From: Rapana venosa
Lineage: Eukaryota > Mollusca > Gastropoda > Neogastropoda > Muricidae
Reading direction: 5' to 3'
DNA: 64,000 nucleotides
Assembly: GCA_028751875.1 (NCBI GenBank)
Contig: CM054145.1
Coordinates: 46,720,307 to 46,784,306 of the forward strand
This document shows positions 36,903-41,200 of the stretch, piece after piece. Position numbers and translations under genes: made by a program. Below the pieces are notes generated by a model. It was given only the letters and a program-made list of their open reading frames with translations, was not told where the DNA came from and ran no database searches. Position 1 is the first letter of the stretch, and each line of letters begins with the position of its first letter.

Positions 36903-37645
36903 CAGATACGGCAGTGTGGTGGTTTATAGTGTTTTATTGGTATGATGGGTCTGTGTTTGTGTGTTTGCTATTCAGGCTGCACATAGCAGTGTAGTGTTTT
37001 GTAGTATTATCATATGTCTCTGTAGTGTTTGATTGTATTATAATGATAGATCTATCTATTTAAAAAAAAGTATTGATGAGAATTGGGAGCCTAATTTTTT
37101 TTCTTCAGATGTATAAATCCACACAACTTTGTCACATTTCTCTTATTTGTGAAATGAAACACACTCACATTATTATTTACAAACACGCAGGCAGGCAGGC
37201 AGGCAGGAACATGTGCGCACGCACACACACATACACACAAAAACACATGCGCGCGCACACACGTAATGAATGGACATGATAAAAAACAAAACTAACAAAC
37301 AAAATAAAACGCACACCCCCACACACACGCACGAACACACACCCCCACCCACCCACACATACTAATTCCAACTTCAGCACTACTCACCCCATCTCTCCAG
37401 CTAACTGACACAACCGTATCATCACCATCTTGCAGGACGAGATCGAGAAAGTTCAAGAGACACAGGAAAAACTGGGAACAGACGTGAAGAAGCTGAAGCG
37501 GAACGTCAAAGATCTGCAGGAGACTTCTCAACGTATCGAGTCGATGTTGCGAGCCGTAATCCGCTCCCAGAACATCGACTGGCAAGACGAGGACTATCAG
37601 GAAGAAGATGAAGTGGATCAAATTCACTCGGGCCTCAGCTACTAG
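4697..37645 (+). CDS. TRPA-family ankyrin-repeat cation channel, 21 exons, 5'-incomplete
   Basis: Twenty-one exons join in one continuous frame of 1058 residues plus stop. Residues 1-500 hold about 15 ankyrin repeats with TPLHxAA cores. Residues 500-635 are a linker. S1 is about 663-685, S2 718-733, S3 748-769, S4 785-801, S5 815-842, the filter IGEFE 865-869 and S6 about 884-910. A helix containing [14 protein letters not shown] follows, then a charged coiled coil at 990-1040. This layout and the local similarity to TRPA1 (YExx[33 protein letters not shown]) identify the TRPA family, which forms tetrameric plasma-membrane cation channels that sense heat or chemicals. TRPA1 is usually 1100-1200 residues, so roughly 50-150 N-terminal residues are missing. 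The electrophile-sensing cysteines of TRPA1 are mostly absent, so a basal or other TRPA clade is more likely than true TRPA1. Family call firm, clade open. Confidence 0.93.
5750..5957. repeat. CA microsatellite
   Basis: Interrupted then pure CA (about 5889-5955). Confidence 0.95.
6011..6303 (+). mobile_element. SINE family 2 (tRNA/5S rRNA chimera), full-length copy
   Basis: A tRNA-type head GGGATAGCTCAGTGGTTGGA is followed by a 5S-rRNA-like segment (AAGTTAAGAAGCATCGAGCG, TGGTTACCAGTTGGATGGGT, GACC). The body has CTGTAAATGGGTACCTGCCC and AATATGCTGGCCC, and the tail TTATAGGTTATG. It ends about 28 bp before TRPA exon 2. Confidence 0.85.
6331..6552 (+). CDS. TRPA exon 2 (ankyrin repeats 3-4)
   Basis: 74 codons, phase 0-0. 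The acceptor is atatatccacag|GCC and the donor AAT|gtgagg. It encodes [18 protein letters not shown] and [18 protein letters not shown], then [13 protein letters not shown] tRNA/5S SINE ends about 28 bp before the exon and supplies T-rich sequence to the 3' splice region. Confidence 0.92.
6595..6670. repeat. TG repeat with poly-G
   Basis: TG units interrupted by about 18 G (6607-6622). Confidence 0.9.
6740..7380. repeat. Degenerate ~58-bp minisatellite in intron 2
   Basis: Units recur around TTTTTCCARTAAATATGAG, AAGATTTAGATACY and TGRTTTGAGGGGATG, about ten imperfect copies. A 3' scrap of SINE family 2 interrupts it at 7262-7335. Confidence 0.75.
7450..7543 (+). CDS. TRPA exon 3 (ankyrin repeat 5)
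   Basis: 94 nt, enters in phase 0 and leaves in phase 1. It encodes [20 protein letters not shown]. The acceptor is tcattgcag and the donor AAAAAC|gtaaga, with a TG microsatellite starting about 18 bp into the intron. Confidence 0.9.
7560..7830. repeat. TG compound microsatellite
   Basis: TG runs with CATG/CGCA interruptions. Confidence 0.95.
7860..9254 (+). mobile_element. Non-LTR retrotransposon (LINE) fragment, broken RT and 3' tail
   Basis: The translation shows reverse-transcriptase signatures: [30 protein letters not shown] and FYADDSQ. The C-terminal block is [20 protein letters not shown] and WNDLPLSL. A frameshift lies between the VPQGS and YADD blocks, and a stop at about 8507 breaks the frame. 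It ends CGCTCTATAAATTCCATA and TTATTATTA. The type resembles CR1/L2/Jockey-like LINEs; clade uncertain. It sits 5'-truncated in TRPA intron 3. Confidence 0.88.
9440..9800 (-). mobile_element. SINE family 1 related fragment, antisense
   Basis: Shares CTTCCGAAATCGGAATGGGT, CCTCAGTTTATAATCTCCAT and the upstream GTAGCTGCATTCTGACTTCG block with the other reversed copies. Confidence 0.65.
9902..10097 (+). CDS. TRPA exon 4 (ankyrin repeats 6-7)
   Basis: 196 nt, phase 1 to phase 2. The acceptor is tctccctgcag and the donor GACAG|gtcagc. It encodes [20 protein letters not shown] and [18 protein letters not shown], two standard repeats. Confidence 0.92.
10149..10235 (-). repeat. Dispersed repeat 'family 6', antisense
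   Basis: The reverse complement contains GATGATTAAAGTG and TTTTGACTTTGACT, shared with copies at 22061, 22608 and 27695. Confidence 0.65.
10908..11148. repeat. ~28-bp minisatellite of intron 4, first block
   Basis: Units of GTAGTCATAGTGAGATTGTG followed by TAATACAT. The same array reappears at 11400-11454 and 12163-12250, separated by mobile elements. Confidence 0.85.
11150..11396 (-). mobile_element. SINE family 1, antisense, no tRNA head
   Basis: Contains the reverse of TCCATTATCCTCGATATAAA, CACAATGGCCTACTCTTCCG and GGTTTATAGTCTCATCCGAA. It is inserted in the 28-bp array. Confidence 0.85.
11456..12162. mobile_element. Putative non-autonomous DNA transposon (MITE)
   Basis: An inverted pair GTGCACCCTATACGCC (11500-11515) and GGCATATAGGGTGCAC (12131-12146) matches at 15 of 16. 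The left end also has two palindromes, CCCCAGAAATTTTCTGGGG (11475-11493) and CCCGGAAAATTTCCGGG (11522-11538). It interrupts the 28-bp array, and a TTAA lies at its left edge. No transposase is seen. Exact ends uncertain. Confidence 0.45.
12163..12261 (+). repeat. 28-30-bp minisatellite block abutting the exon 5 acceptor
   Basis: Units GGTGGTRTTGTGTAGTAAAG and GTRGTCATAATGAGATAC continue the array of 10908-11454. They run to within about 12 bp of the acceptor AG. Confidence 0.75.
12262..12445 (+). CDS. TRPA exon 5 (ankyrin repeats 8-9)
   Basis: 184 nt, phase 2 to phase 0. The acceptor is ggggttgcag|AGGGG and the donor GAG|gtgaga. It encodes [20 protein letters not shown] and [17 protein letters not shown]. 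The preceding intron end consists of units of a roughly 28-bp minisatellite. Confidence 0.92.
13255..13470 (+). mobile_element. SINE family 1, headless copy
   Basis: Starts at CCTTCGGATGAGACTATAAA and ends AAGCACATGAATGCTTATTC. It lies inside family 4. Confidence 0.85.
13479..13563 (+). mobile_element. LINE 3'-tail fragment
   Basis: GCGCTTTGATTTGTTGCTTT, then TATATAAATTCCATACATTA and ATT repeats, matching the 3' end of the LINE at 7860-9254. Confidence 0.8.
13962..14069 (+). CDS. TRPA exon 6 (ankyrin repeat 10)
   Basis: 36 codons, phase 0-0. It encodes [19 protein letters not shown] and [17 protein letters not shown]. The acceptor follows a TG run (tgtgtgtctgcag). The donor GTCAAG|gtaaga is the first unit of a 31-bp array that repeats this exon end plus donor about 20 times. 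Confidence 0.92.
14053..14645 (+). repeat. 31-bp minisatellite repeating the exon 6 donor, about 20 copies
   Basis: The unit is CTACCTGGACGTTGTCAAG|GTAAGAAAGAAA (bar marks the exon end). The first unit is the real exon end CTGGACATTGTCAAG plus donor. Many units keep GTAAG. Later ones drift to ATGGTAAAAA. Confidence 0.9.
14725..14932 (+). repeat. SINE 1 tail then TG microsatellite before exon 7
   Basis: AAAGCACATGAGTACACATT followed by TTCCATTATTCTCG at 14748-14785, then TG/GACTC repeats at 14855-14925. Confidence 0.8.
14933..15021 (+). CDS. TRPA exon 7 (ankyrin repeat 11, first part)
   Basis: 89 nt, phase 0 to phase 2. It encodes [18 protein letters not shown] and [11 protein letters not shown]. 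The acceptor gtgtcttgcag is preceded by about 70 bp of TG repeats. The donor is ACCAA|gtgagt. Confidence 0.92.
15040..15430. repeat. 49-bp minisatellite, 8 copies
   Basis: Unit GATAGTTTGGTCACACAACA, then CRCCAAACTTTCCTACCCCT and CACCTTAGA. Units differ at few bases, so expansion is recent. It starts about 20 bp after the exon 7 donor. Confidence 0.95.
15646..15945. repeat. Tandem duplication, one copy with and one without a LINE-tail insertion
   Basis: Both copies share ACTTTTGTTTCATATGACAA ... AGGTCTCTCATAC and CAGTCAACGTTCCTCCATGG. The first has a LINE tail (15718-15788) between these parts; the second does not. Confidence 0.85.
15718..15788 (+). mobile_element. LINE 3'-tail insertion
   Basis: GCGCTTTGATGTGTTGCTTT to TTCCATACATTATTATTATT. 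The empty site is at about 15880-15900 in the second duplicate. Confidence 0.85.
15942..16024 (+). mobile_element. LINE 3'-tail forming the exon 8 acceptor region
   Basis: AGCGCTTTGATTTGTTTACT to an (ATT)n run that ends 16 bp before TRPA exon 8. Confidence 0.85.
16041..16187 (+). CDS. TRPA exon 8 (ankyrin repeats 11-12)
   Basis: 147 nt, phase 2-2. It encodes [18 protein letters not shown] and [20 protein letters not shown]. The acceptor gcgtgtgcag lies only 16 bp after an ATT-repeat tail of a retrotransposon fragment, so the usual pyrimidine tract has been replaced. The donor is GCCAG|gtacgt. Confidence 0.92.
16203..16370. repeat. ~60-bp G-rich minisatellite, 3 copies
   Basis: Units GGGGCTCTGCTCTTTCAGTC and TGGATGTGGGTGGGGTGGTT. 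Confidence 0.8.
16545..16800. repeat. ~26-bp minisatellite, about 10 copies
   Basis: Units AGATTCAGTCTCCTGCATTA followed by GCTGTT. Confidence 0.9.
17452..17650 (+). mobile_element. SINE family 2, 5'-truncated, upstream of exon 9
   Basis: Begins TTGGCCTCAGTACAGTCCCC and ends TTTACCTTTTTACCTTTAAA about 28 bp before TRPA exon 9. Confidence 0.85.
17679..17790 (+). CDS. TRPA exon 9 (ankyrin repeat 13)
   Basis: 112 nt, phase 2 to phase 0. It encodes [16 protein letters not shown] and [16 protein letters not shown]. The acceptor is ggtatacag. The donor AAG|gtctga is weaker than the others, but phase and homology fit. A truncated tRNA/5S SINE ends about 28 bp upstream. Confidence 0.9.
17891..18030. 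repeat. Perfect 70-bp tandem duplication
   Basis: Two units starting TCAGGGGTAGAGAGTTTGTT (17891 and 17961). Confidence 0.95.
18785..19515 (+). repeat. ~50-60-bp minisatellite reaching the exon 10 acceptor
   Basis: About 13 units of AACCACTGTGTTCATCTGCT, ATGAYTTTCTCYCTC and CTCTGCCTGGGAA. Each unit carries a CT-rich tract like the exon's own pyrimidine tract. The last unit ends about 10 bp before the acceptor AG. Confidence 0.85.
19525..19661 (+). CDS. TRPA exon 10 (ankyrin repeats 14-15)
   Basis: 137 nt, phase 0 to phase 2. It encodes [20 protein letters not shown] and [16 protein letters not shown]. The acceptor is accacccccag and the donor CACGC|gtaggt. A minisatellite of roughly 50-60 bp runs up to the acceptor. 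Confidence 0.92.
19745..20110. repeat. TG/GGTG microsatellite region
   Basis: TG and GTGG runs with a unique gap at about 19850-19900. Confidence 0.9.
20756..20877 (+). CDS. TRPA exon 11 (end of ankyrin domain, linker)
   Basis: 122 nt, phase 2 to phase 1. It encodes [18 protein letters not shown] and then a linker ending LVKKMP. It aligns with TRPA1 just before the cysteine-rich linker but contains no cysteine. The donor is CCAG|gtgaaa. Confidence 0.88.
21247..21435 (+). CDS. TRPA exon 12 (pre-S1 linker)
   Basis: 189 nt, phase 1-1. It encodes [18 protein letters not shown] and [18 protein letters not shown], matching the YIEYNFKYL block of TRPA1. Cys549 is the only cysteine here. The donor CTCG|gtaaga runs straight into a CCAGT-type minisatellite. 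Confidence 0.92.
21446..22030 (+). repeat. CCAGT/CCAAT minisatellite starting at the exon 12 donor
   Basis: Nested units CAGTCCAATCCAATTTCAAT, CCAACCCAGTCCAGT and CTAATCCTGTCC. A higher-order repeat of about 63 bp is clear in the second half. It begins about 10 bp after GTAAGA. Confidence 0.9.
22061..22712 (+). mobile_element. Non-LTR RT C-terminal fragment between 105-bp direct repeats
   Basis: Direct repeats at 22061-22165 and 22608-22712 share ACGTATCAATGTGCCCTGTC and CCCCGCCGACCACA. Between them, frames read [43 protein letters not shown] and end in GAAGAAGAAG. The coding part has several stops. An antisense relative is at 43840-44335. Confidence 0.75.
22920..23050 (-). repeat. Dispersed repeat block, antisense relative of SINE 1 3' part
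   Basis: Shares GCTAGAGCTCTGAGGTTCAT and GGTAGCCGCATTCCGACTTC with 32330-32440 and 59245-59350. Confidence 0.55.
23250..23400. repeat. CT microsatellite
   Basis: CT/CTCC repeats, then C-rich sequence. Confidence 0.95.
23517..23614 (+). CDS. TRPA exon 13 (acidic pre-S1 linker)
   Basis: 98 nt, phase 1 to phase 0. It encodes [19 protein letters not shown] and then [11 protein letters not shown]. The acceptor tccttttcag/ttcctttcag context is strong. The donor is ATG|gtaatg. Confidence 0.88.
24114..24545 (+). mobile_element. SINE family 3 copy
   Basis: Head TCTAGAGGTAATGCAACTGT, body GATGAGATGATAAACCAAAG, GGACCCACGGTAACAAGAGA and GGGGAGAGCAGCCCGAATGT. It ends in TACAATACAATATAATAC. Confidence 0.85.
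24525..24590 (-). mobile_element. LINE 3'-tail fragment, antisense
   Basis: AATAATAATGTATGGAATTT and ATATAGCGCTGAATCTTGTA. Confidence 0.8.
24640..24895 (-). mobile_element. SINE family 1 copy, antisense
   Basis: CACAATGGCCTACTCTTTCG, GGCCTCAGTTTATAGTCTCA and a B-box-like GGGAATCGAACCCAGAACCT. Confidence 0.8.
24981..25150 (+). CDS. TRPA exon 14 (pre-S1 and S1)
   Basis: 170 nt, phase 0 to phase 2. It encodes [19 protein letters not shown] and then the hydrophobic S1 segment [20 protein letters not shown]. It corresponds to ELLNHPVCKEYLLMKW plus S1 of TRPA1. The acceptor is tgttggcag and the donor GCCTT|gtgagt. Confidence 0.93.
25233..25400 (+). repeat. Dispersed repeat family 4 copy
   Basis: CAGCTGTCAGTTTCTCCTAC through GGTGCTAGTTATAGCAGAAA to TGAGTTATGCTGG. 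Confidence 0.75.
25638..25990 (+). mobile_element. SINE family 1, full-length copy
   Basis: GGGATAGCCTTGTGGTTAGA and GGGTTCAAATC head, GTAGAACATCTTGCTCACAC body, AAAAAGGCACATGAGTTCTT tail. Confidence 0.85.
26566..26698 (+). CDS. TRPA exon 15 (S1-S2 loop and S2)
   Basis: 133 nt, phase 2 to phase 0. The extracellular loop [20 protein letters not shown] contains an NGT glycosylation sequon. S2 is [17 protein letters not shown]. The acceptor is tgtgtttcag and the donor GAG|gtaagg. Confidence 0.9.
26876..27160 (-). mobile_element. SINE family 2 copy, antisense
   Basis: The reverse complement has GCGGGATAGCTCAGTGGTCG, AAGTTAAGCAGTGTCGAGCG and TGGTTACCAGTTGGATGGGC. Tail CCCATAACCTATAAGGTCGT on the plus strand. 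Confidence 0.85.
27390..27530 (-). repeat. Dispersed repeat family 4 copy, antisense
   Basis: Contains the reverse of CACAGCTGTCAGTTTCCCCC and of the ATTAGCACCAGCTGGGATGG segment. Confidence 0.7.
27690..27775 (+). repeat. Dispersed repeat family 6 copy
   Basis: ACGTATCAATGTGGCTGTTA to TTTTTGACTTGACTTGAG, like the direct repeats at 22061 and 22608. Confidence 0.65.
28341..28489. repeat. 83-bp-offset direct duplication
   Basis: About 66 bp beginning GTCAGTCATATCATCACTAT occurs at 28341 and again at 28424. Confidence 0.9.
28480..28690 (+). repeat. Dispersed repeat family 4 copy
   Basis: CACTTTCAGCTACTATTCAG through GACCTGACAGCACTGCAGAG to TGAGTTATGCTGGATTTGCG. Confidence 0.7.
28841..28972 (+). 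CDS. TRPA exon 16 (S3)
   Basis: 44 codons, phase 0-0. It encodes [20 protein letters not shown] and then [13 protein letters not shown]. It aligns with IFQQKRNYFMDISNVLEW in TRPA1. The acceptor follows TG repeats (tgtgttacag). The donor is TAT|gtcagt. Confidence 0.92.
29040..29105. repeat. CT microsatellite
   Basis: About 50 bp of pure CT inside a longer CT-rich tract. Confidence 0.95.
29222..29625 (+). mobile_element. SINE family 3, near full length
   Basis: GTCTAGAGGTAATGCGCCTG, B-box-like TGGTTCGAATCC, GAGACGATAAACTGAGGCCC, AGAACCCACGGCAACAAAAG and GAGAGCAGCCCGAATTTCAC, ending TATAAATAAATAAA. Confidence 0.9.
30150..30345 (+). repeat. Dispersed repeat family 4 copy, before exon 17
   Basis: ACCGCTGTCAGTTCCCCCAC through GCTGGTGCTGCTTATATAGC to CTTGACTCTTATGC. 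Confidence 0.7.
30372..30572 (+). CDS. TRPA exon 17 (S4, S4-S5 linker, S5)
   Basis: 67 codons, phase 0-0. It encodes [20 protein letters not shown] and [14 protein letters not shown], then the S5 segment [16 protein letters not shown]. It matches QWQCGAIAVYFYWMNF onward in TRPA1. The acceptor follows TG repeats (gtgtgattcag). The donor is CAG|gtcagg. Confidence 0.94.
30779..31122 (-). mobile_element. SINE family 1, full-length, antisense
   Basis: TTCAAGGATAATGGAATAAA, CAGTGGCCTACTCTTCCGAA, and the head reversed as TTGAACCCGGGTCAGCAGAT and AACCAACCAGACTATCCCAT. Confidence 0.85.
31580..31700. repeat. TG microsatellite before the pore exon
   Basis: TG/TGCATG repeats run to 8 bp before the exon 18 acceptor. 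Confidence 0.9.
31708..31884 (+). CDS. TRPA exon 18 (pore helix, selectivity filter, S6)
   Basis: 59 codons, phase 0-0. The pore reads [19 protein letters not shown] and S6 ends ILLMNLL. The filter glycine is kept, but the aspartate of the vertebrate LGDIN is a glutamate here, with a second glutamate two residues on. The acceptor catttcacag follows a long TG array. The donor is CTG|gtcagt. Confidence 0.94.
31908..32177 (+). mobile_element. Two LINE 3'-tail fragments
   Basis: TTTGATTTGGTTTTTTGCAA with TATTATTATTG at 31908-31985, and TTCGATTTGGTTGCTTTGCA with ATTATTATTATAATT at 32108-32177. Confidence 0.7.
32330..32476 (+). repeat. Dispersed repeat block ending in poly-G
   Basis: CCCCGAAGTCAGAATGCGGC and CTCACCATTGGTGAACCTTG, the sense form of 22920-23050. 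A run of about 29 G follows (32446-32475). Confidence 0.6.
32625..32910 (-). mobile_element. SINE family 1 related copy, antisense, diverged
   Basis: AACTGGTGAGAATTTGCTGT, CGGCACACAATGGCCTGCTG and ATGGTCTCATCCAAAGG. Confidence 0.6.
33811..33879 (+). CDS. TRPA exon 19 (post-S6 TRP-like helix)
   Basis: 23 codons, phase 0-0. It encodes [19 protein letters not shown] and then MAMQ. It is nearly collinear with IGLAVGDIAEVQKHASLKR in TRPA1. The acceptor is gtgtgtacag and the donor CAG|gtaaaa. Confidence 0.95.
34205..34500 (-). mobile_element. Diverged SINE-like fragment with tRNA-type head, antisense
   Basis: The reverse complement begins GGGAGAGGCGTAGCCTAGTG and has a B-box-like GGTTTGAATCTC. 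Upstream is a roughly 100-bp imperfect duplication (CAGTCTATAATCCCATTTGA / CTGTCTTTAATCCCATCTGA). Confidence 0.6.
35086..35595 (+). repeat. Dispersed repeat family 4 copy split by a SINE 2 insertion
   Basis: CACAGCTGTCAGTCTCCCCT to GGTAAAAGGAAGGC on the left, and GTAAAAGGAAGGCGCGCGGT to GAGTTCTGCTGGATTTACAG on the right. Confidence 0.85.
35219..35512 (+). mobile_element. SINE family 2 with 13-bp target-site duplication
   Basis: GTAAAAGGAAGGC occurs at 35206-35218 and again at 35513-35525, flanking the element exactly. The tRNA-like head is at 35222-35252 and the 5S-like segment at about 35263-35310. Confidence 0.92.
35984..36163 (+). CDS. TRPA exon 20 (C-terminal cytosolic region)
   Basis: 60 codons, phase 0-0. 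It encodes [20 protein letters not shown] and ends [14 protein letters not shown]. The acceptor is cgctgccaccag, reached by the last unit of a 54-68-bp minisatellite. The donor CTG|gtcagt runs into TG repeats. Confidence 0.92.
36164..36300. repeat. TG/GA microsatellite
   Basis: TG runs interrupted by GAGA, beginning right after the exon 20 donor. Confidence 0.9.
36455..36900. repeat. Compound GACA/GGCA/TG microsatellite
   Basis: GACA at 36463-36512, GGCA at 36513-36553, GATA/GACA to 36630, then TG-rich to 36900. Confidence 0.95.
37436..37645 (+). CDS. TRPA exon 21 (coiled coil and stop)
   Basis: 69 codons plus TAG. It encodes [19 protein letters not shown], a heptad-like charged helix consistent with the tetramerising C-terminal coiled coil of TRPA channels. 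It ends with an acidic tail and HSGLSY. The acceptor is catcttgcag. Confidence 0.93.
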   Translation, partial: DEIEKVQETQEKLGTDVKKLKRNVKDLQETSQRIESMLRAVIRSQNIDWQDEDYQEEDEVDQIHSGLSY

Positions 37646-38178
37646 ACAAATCCTCAAATTTGCTGCCTTTTTGTTTGCGTTAAGACTAGATCTGATGGGG
37701 GAAAAAAGTTTTTTTCCAGTGTCTGACTAATAAGTTTATTTTGTACGTGCTTGTGATTGGGGTTTTTTTTCATTAAAAAAATTGTGACTACCAAAAGAGG
37801 AAAAAAGTGTTTTTTTGCATCACTGGTGATGTAAGTTGGTACCAGTAGCTTAGAAGAGTGACTGTGAAAACATACTTTGCTTGAAGTAGTAATAGCTGAG
37901 AGTGATTTTATTGGAATGAAACCGTTTCTCTTGTTGCCTTTTAAAACTGTTGTATTCTGTCCACAGGGTTTTCTACTGCATCTTTCTCTTTTTTTTTATG
38001 AAGGGCAGCCTCTGGACATTATTTACATGTATATTTATTTTTGTCCCTTCTTGGCCAATCAAGATTTTAAAGACTGTGCCTGTAACAGAGAAGCAATCTT
38101 TCTCTTTGCTTCTTTAGCTGTCTAGGTAGTGAGGTTTAGGTCATATTCATGCGTGCCTCATTGAGAAGGAAAAGAGAA

Positions 38179-38211
<33 letters not shown>

Positions 38212-41200
38212 ATCAATTTACCAAGTTACACAAATGGCCAGGCATGCACGCTAGTACACTACAAACACACGCTTTTTGTGTTGTTTTGTAGATAGGTTGT
38301 ACATCCTTATCCATAGGTTTTGTGTGATTTACCATTAGATGATCTAGGTTTTTGTGATGGTGTGTTCCTTGAATGATGACTTGTGAATACTAAAGTTGTT
38401 TATCATCTGTAGGTTTTCGTGCATTTTACTGACATAAGAACCAGTTTTTGTACAGTGTGCGTGTGTGTGCATTGAATGACAACTTTTTGAACAACCAGTG
38501 AAGAAAAAAAAAAGAGGTCCCATTTTTGTGCATATGCATGATTTTAAAAGCAGTATTCTGCAATATTTCCTCCGTGGTTTCCTATTCTTAAGACTGCATT
38601 TGGCATTATTCACAAACGCACATTCTTACAGGTGCTGCCTTTTTCCTGGTTAATTGTTAGAAAGAAGAAAGATAGGTCTTTTTGTCGTCTTCTTGTTTCT
38701 CTTTATATCAGTGTCTATTAGCTTGTGGAATAAATTAGTTTGATAAATCATTTTAAAAAATGATGGAGAAGTTGTAAGTGGTTGCCTGCACTTGTTTTCC
38801 TCCACTGTTATTTCTGCATTGATGTCTGTTAGTTTTTAGTTTATTTTACAGAGAGCACATTGGTCATGATCTATGACTGGAGGTAGAGTCGTCTAAATAG
38901 ACACACACAAAAAAGTTGTGTTGTAGTTTTACTAGGAAAGAAGCTGTGACCCTATGATCCTAGTAAAAAACCAAAACCATGAAACAAAATGCTCAGAGCC
39001 AAAGAGTAAGAAGCGACACAGAAAAAGTGAAGAGGAAATATGTATCTGTTTGATCAGACTAATGAGCACTGAATGCACAGGATCTCGTGTAATGAATAGA
39101 TCTGCTGAAGATGTCTGTCCAACAGCTCTCCATATCTGTCCAGTGTTGAAGCTCTCCATATCTGTCAAATGTTGAATCTGTCTGTTGAATATTCATTGTA
39201 AGTCTTTGCAAAAGCTGTACAGCAATTTTTCTGTACTTTCTGAACAAAAAACCCAACTTTTTTTAAACCAGACAAACAGCACTCTATTTTCAGTCATTAA
39301 ACGCTGGAAATCTTGAGTTCAGGTGAATTGTTTTTTTAATCTTTTTTCTGTAGAAAACTGATTCAGCTCACAATCATATTGTGGGTAGTTTTCTGTTGAC
39401 AGTGTTGCTCAAAGCTTTGCTCATGTTTTTGTTCTTAAAGGATCACTGTTTTGTTTCACGTTTGAACATTATTTTGGGGGGCATCTGTGGTAAAATCTAA
39501 CTTTTTGGCAGTATCGCAATGTTTTCTGCTTGTACCCATATGTTATTGATGGAAAGAAAGAAAGAGCTTTATGTGTGTGTGTGTGTGATAGAGAGAGCAT
39601 TTGCAGATGTACAAGTATTACAGGTCTGTATATAAAATTAATTTTAACTGACAGAAGGATATGCGTACTAGCATACACGTTATTGATCACGGAATACGGA
39701 TGTTAATTTATTAGTCAGTAGACAAATAACTTAGGAGCAAAATATTTACTCTTTTTAATTTTCAAACATATACCCCTGTATTTACATTACCGTAAAAATA
39801 AGTGTACTGTAACCCACTGTAGTTTGACCGAGTTAGAATGGGTATGTGAAAAAGTTAAAAAATATGAAAAAAAACCCCCAAATGTGAAAAAAATTTAAGA
39901 TAGAGAATGAATAAGTAAGTAAATAAAAGACCATGTTCCATGTTCAAACTTGAAAGTTTGTTAGAGCATTTTGACAAAGAAAAGGTTGGAATGTTTTTGG
40001 AACAGTTAAAAACGTAACTGAAAATTAGCAAACAAAACAAAGAAGTATTTATTGCTGGCCAGTGGTTCCCTTGTATGTTTTACTGAAGGCCGATGTTTCC
40101 TTAGTTGTTTGCATCTGGGCTTCGTTTGGTCAAATGTGATGGCTTTCTCTGTTGGATTTAAAATCATGACCAGTTATGAAAATGTTGAAACAATCACCTC
40201 CCTTCATCATGAGTTCTTCCCAGTTGTTATGACCCGTGTAACAGAGGTATTTTAAAAACTCTGAATAAGTTTTTGAAGTATCTTGTTATATTCAGTGATA
40301 TGATAGGTCCGTTGTCTGAGCTGTACTTGTTGATTGTAGTTGCCAAGAGGGTATGTATGGCATCTACAAGTGGCATTGTTCAATCATATTTGTCAGTGGC
40401 ATTGTTCAATCATATTTGTCCATAAACTGCTGGTTCCTGTGGAACTGTCTTTCAGGAAATGTTTCACGTTGTAAAAGTTTTCATGATCAAGGCTGCGCTC
40501 AGTTTGAGTTGAAGGGTTTTGATGTGGATCAATTTTCTGAGGCTTTGATCACAACAGTTTAAGAGTTACCAAGGAAAAGAAAAAGCAAACTCAGGTGGTA
40601 GCTGTTATCTGTTACAAGGCGTTTAACTTTATGGCAAAACTTCTATGTGATAAAGTCAGCGACATAATTATGGTCTCCATCTGGCTGCACACAGTTATGC
40701 AGAAGAGGCCTGTGTTGAACTTTCAGAATGCTGTGTGTGTGGGCATTTGTTGTGTTTGACTTTTTCCTCTGCCAAGTCCTCCCGTTTTGGGATGGATGTC
40801 GATCTGTTGGTGGTTGTCACTCACCAGTTTGGAAGGATTTGGTTTTACGTTTTCTGTCATTGTAAGTTTGCTCTTGGACTGAGTTTAGTTTAGGACACAA
40901 GTTACCACAAATTTTATTTTTAGTCTTGTTATTTCAAAATTTGTGTAATAGAAATGTTTGTTTCTTTGGTGCACTTGTTGAAGCATCTCTGAGCCAAAAG
41001 TTGATCCATGTTGATGTTTGACGTTGTCCAGTATGTTTTTCTCCATCAAGAAATTGCTAAATGAAATGCATGCGAGCTATCTTGTGATATCCTTTTTCGT
41101 TTTTCTTGATGTTAGCTAGTTTGTCTCACATCAGTTTCATGCTCAAGTTGATGTGTAATTTTCATGCAGCAGGCTACTGCTGTGAAGTTGGACCAGTTTT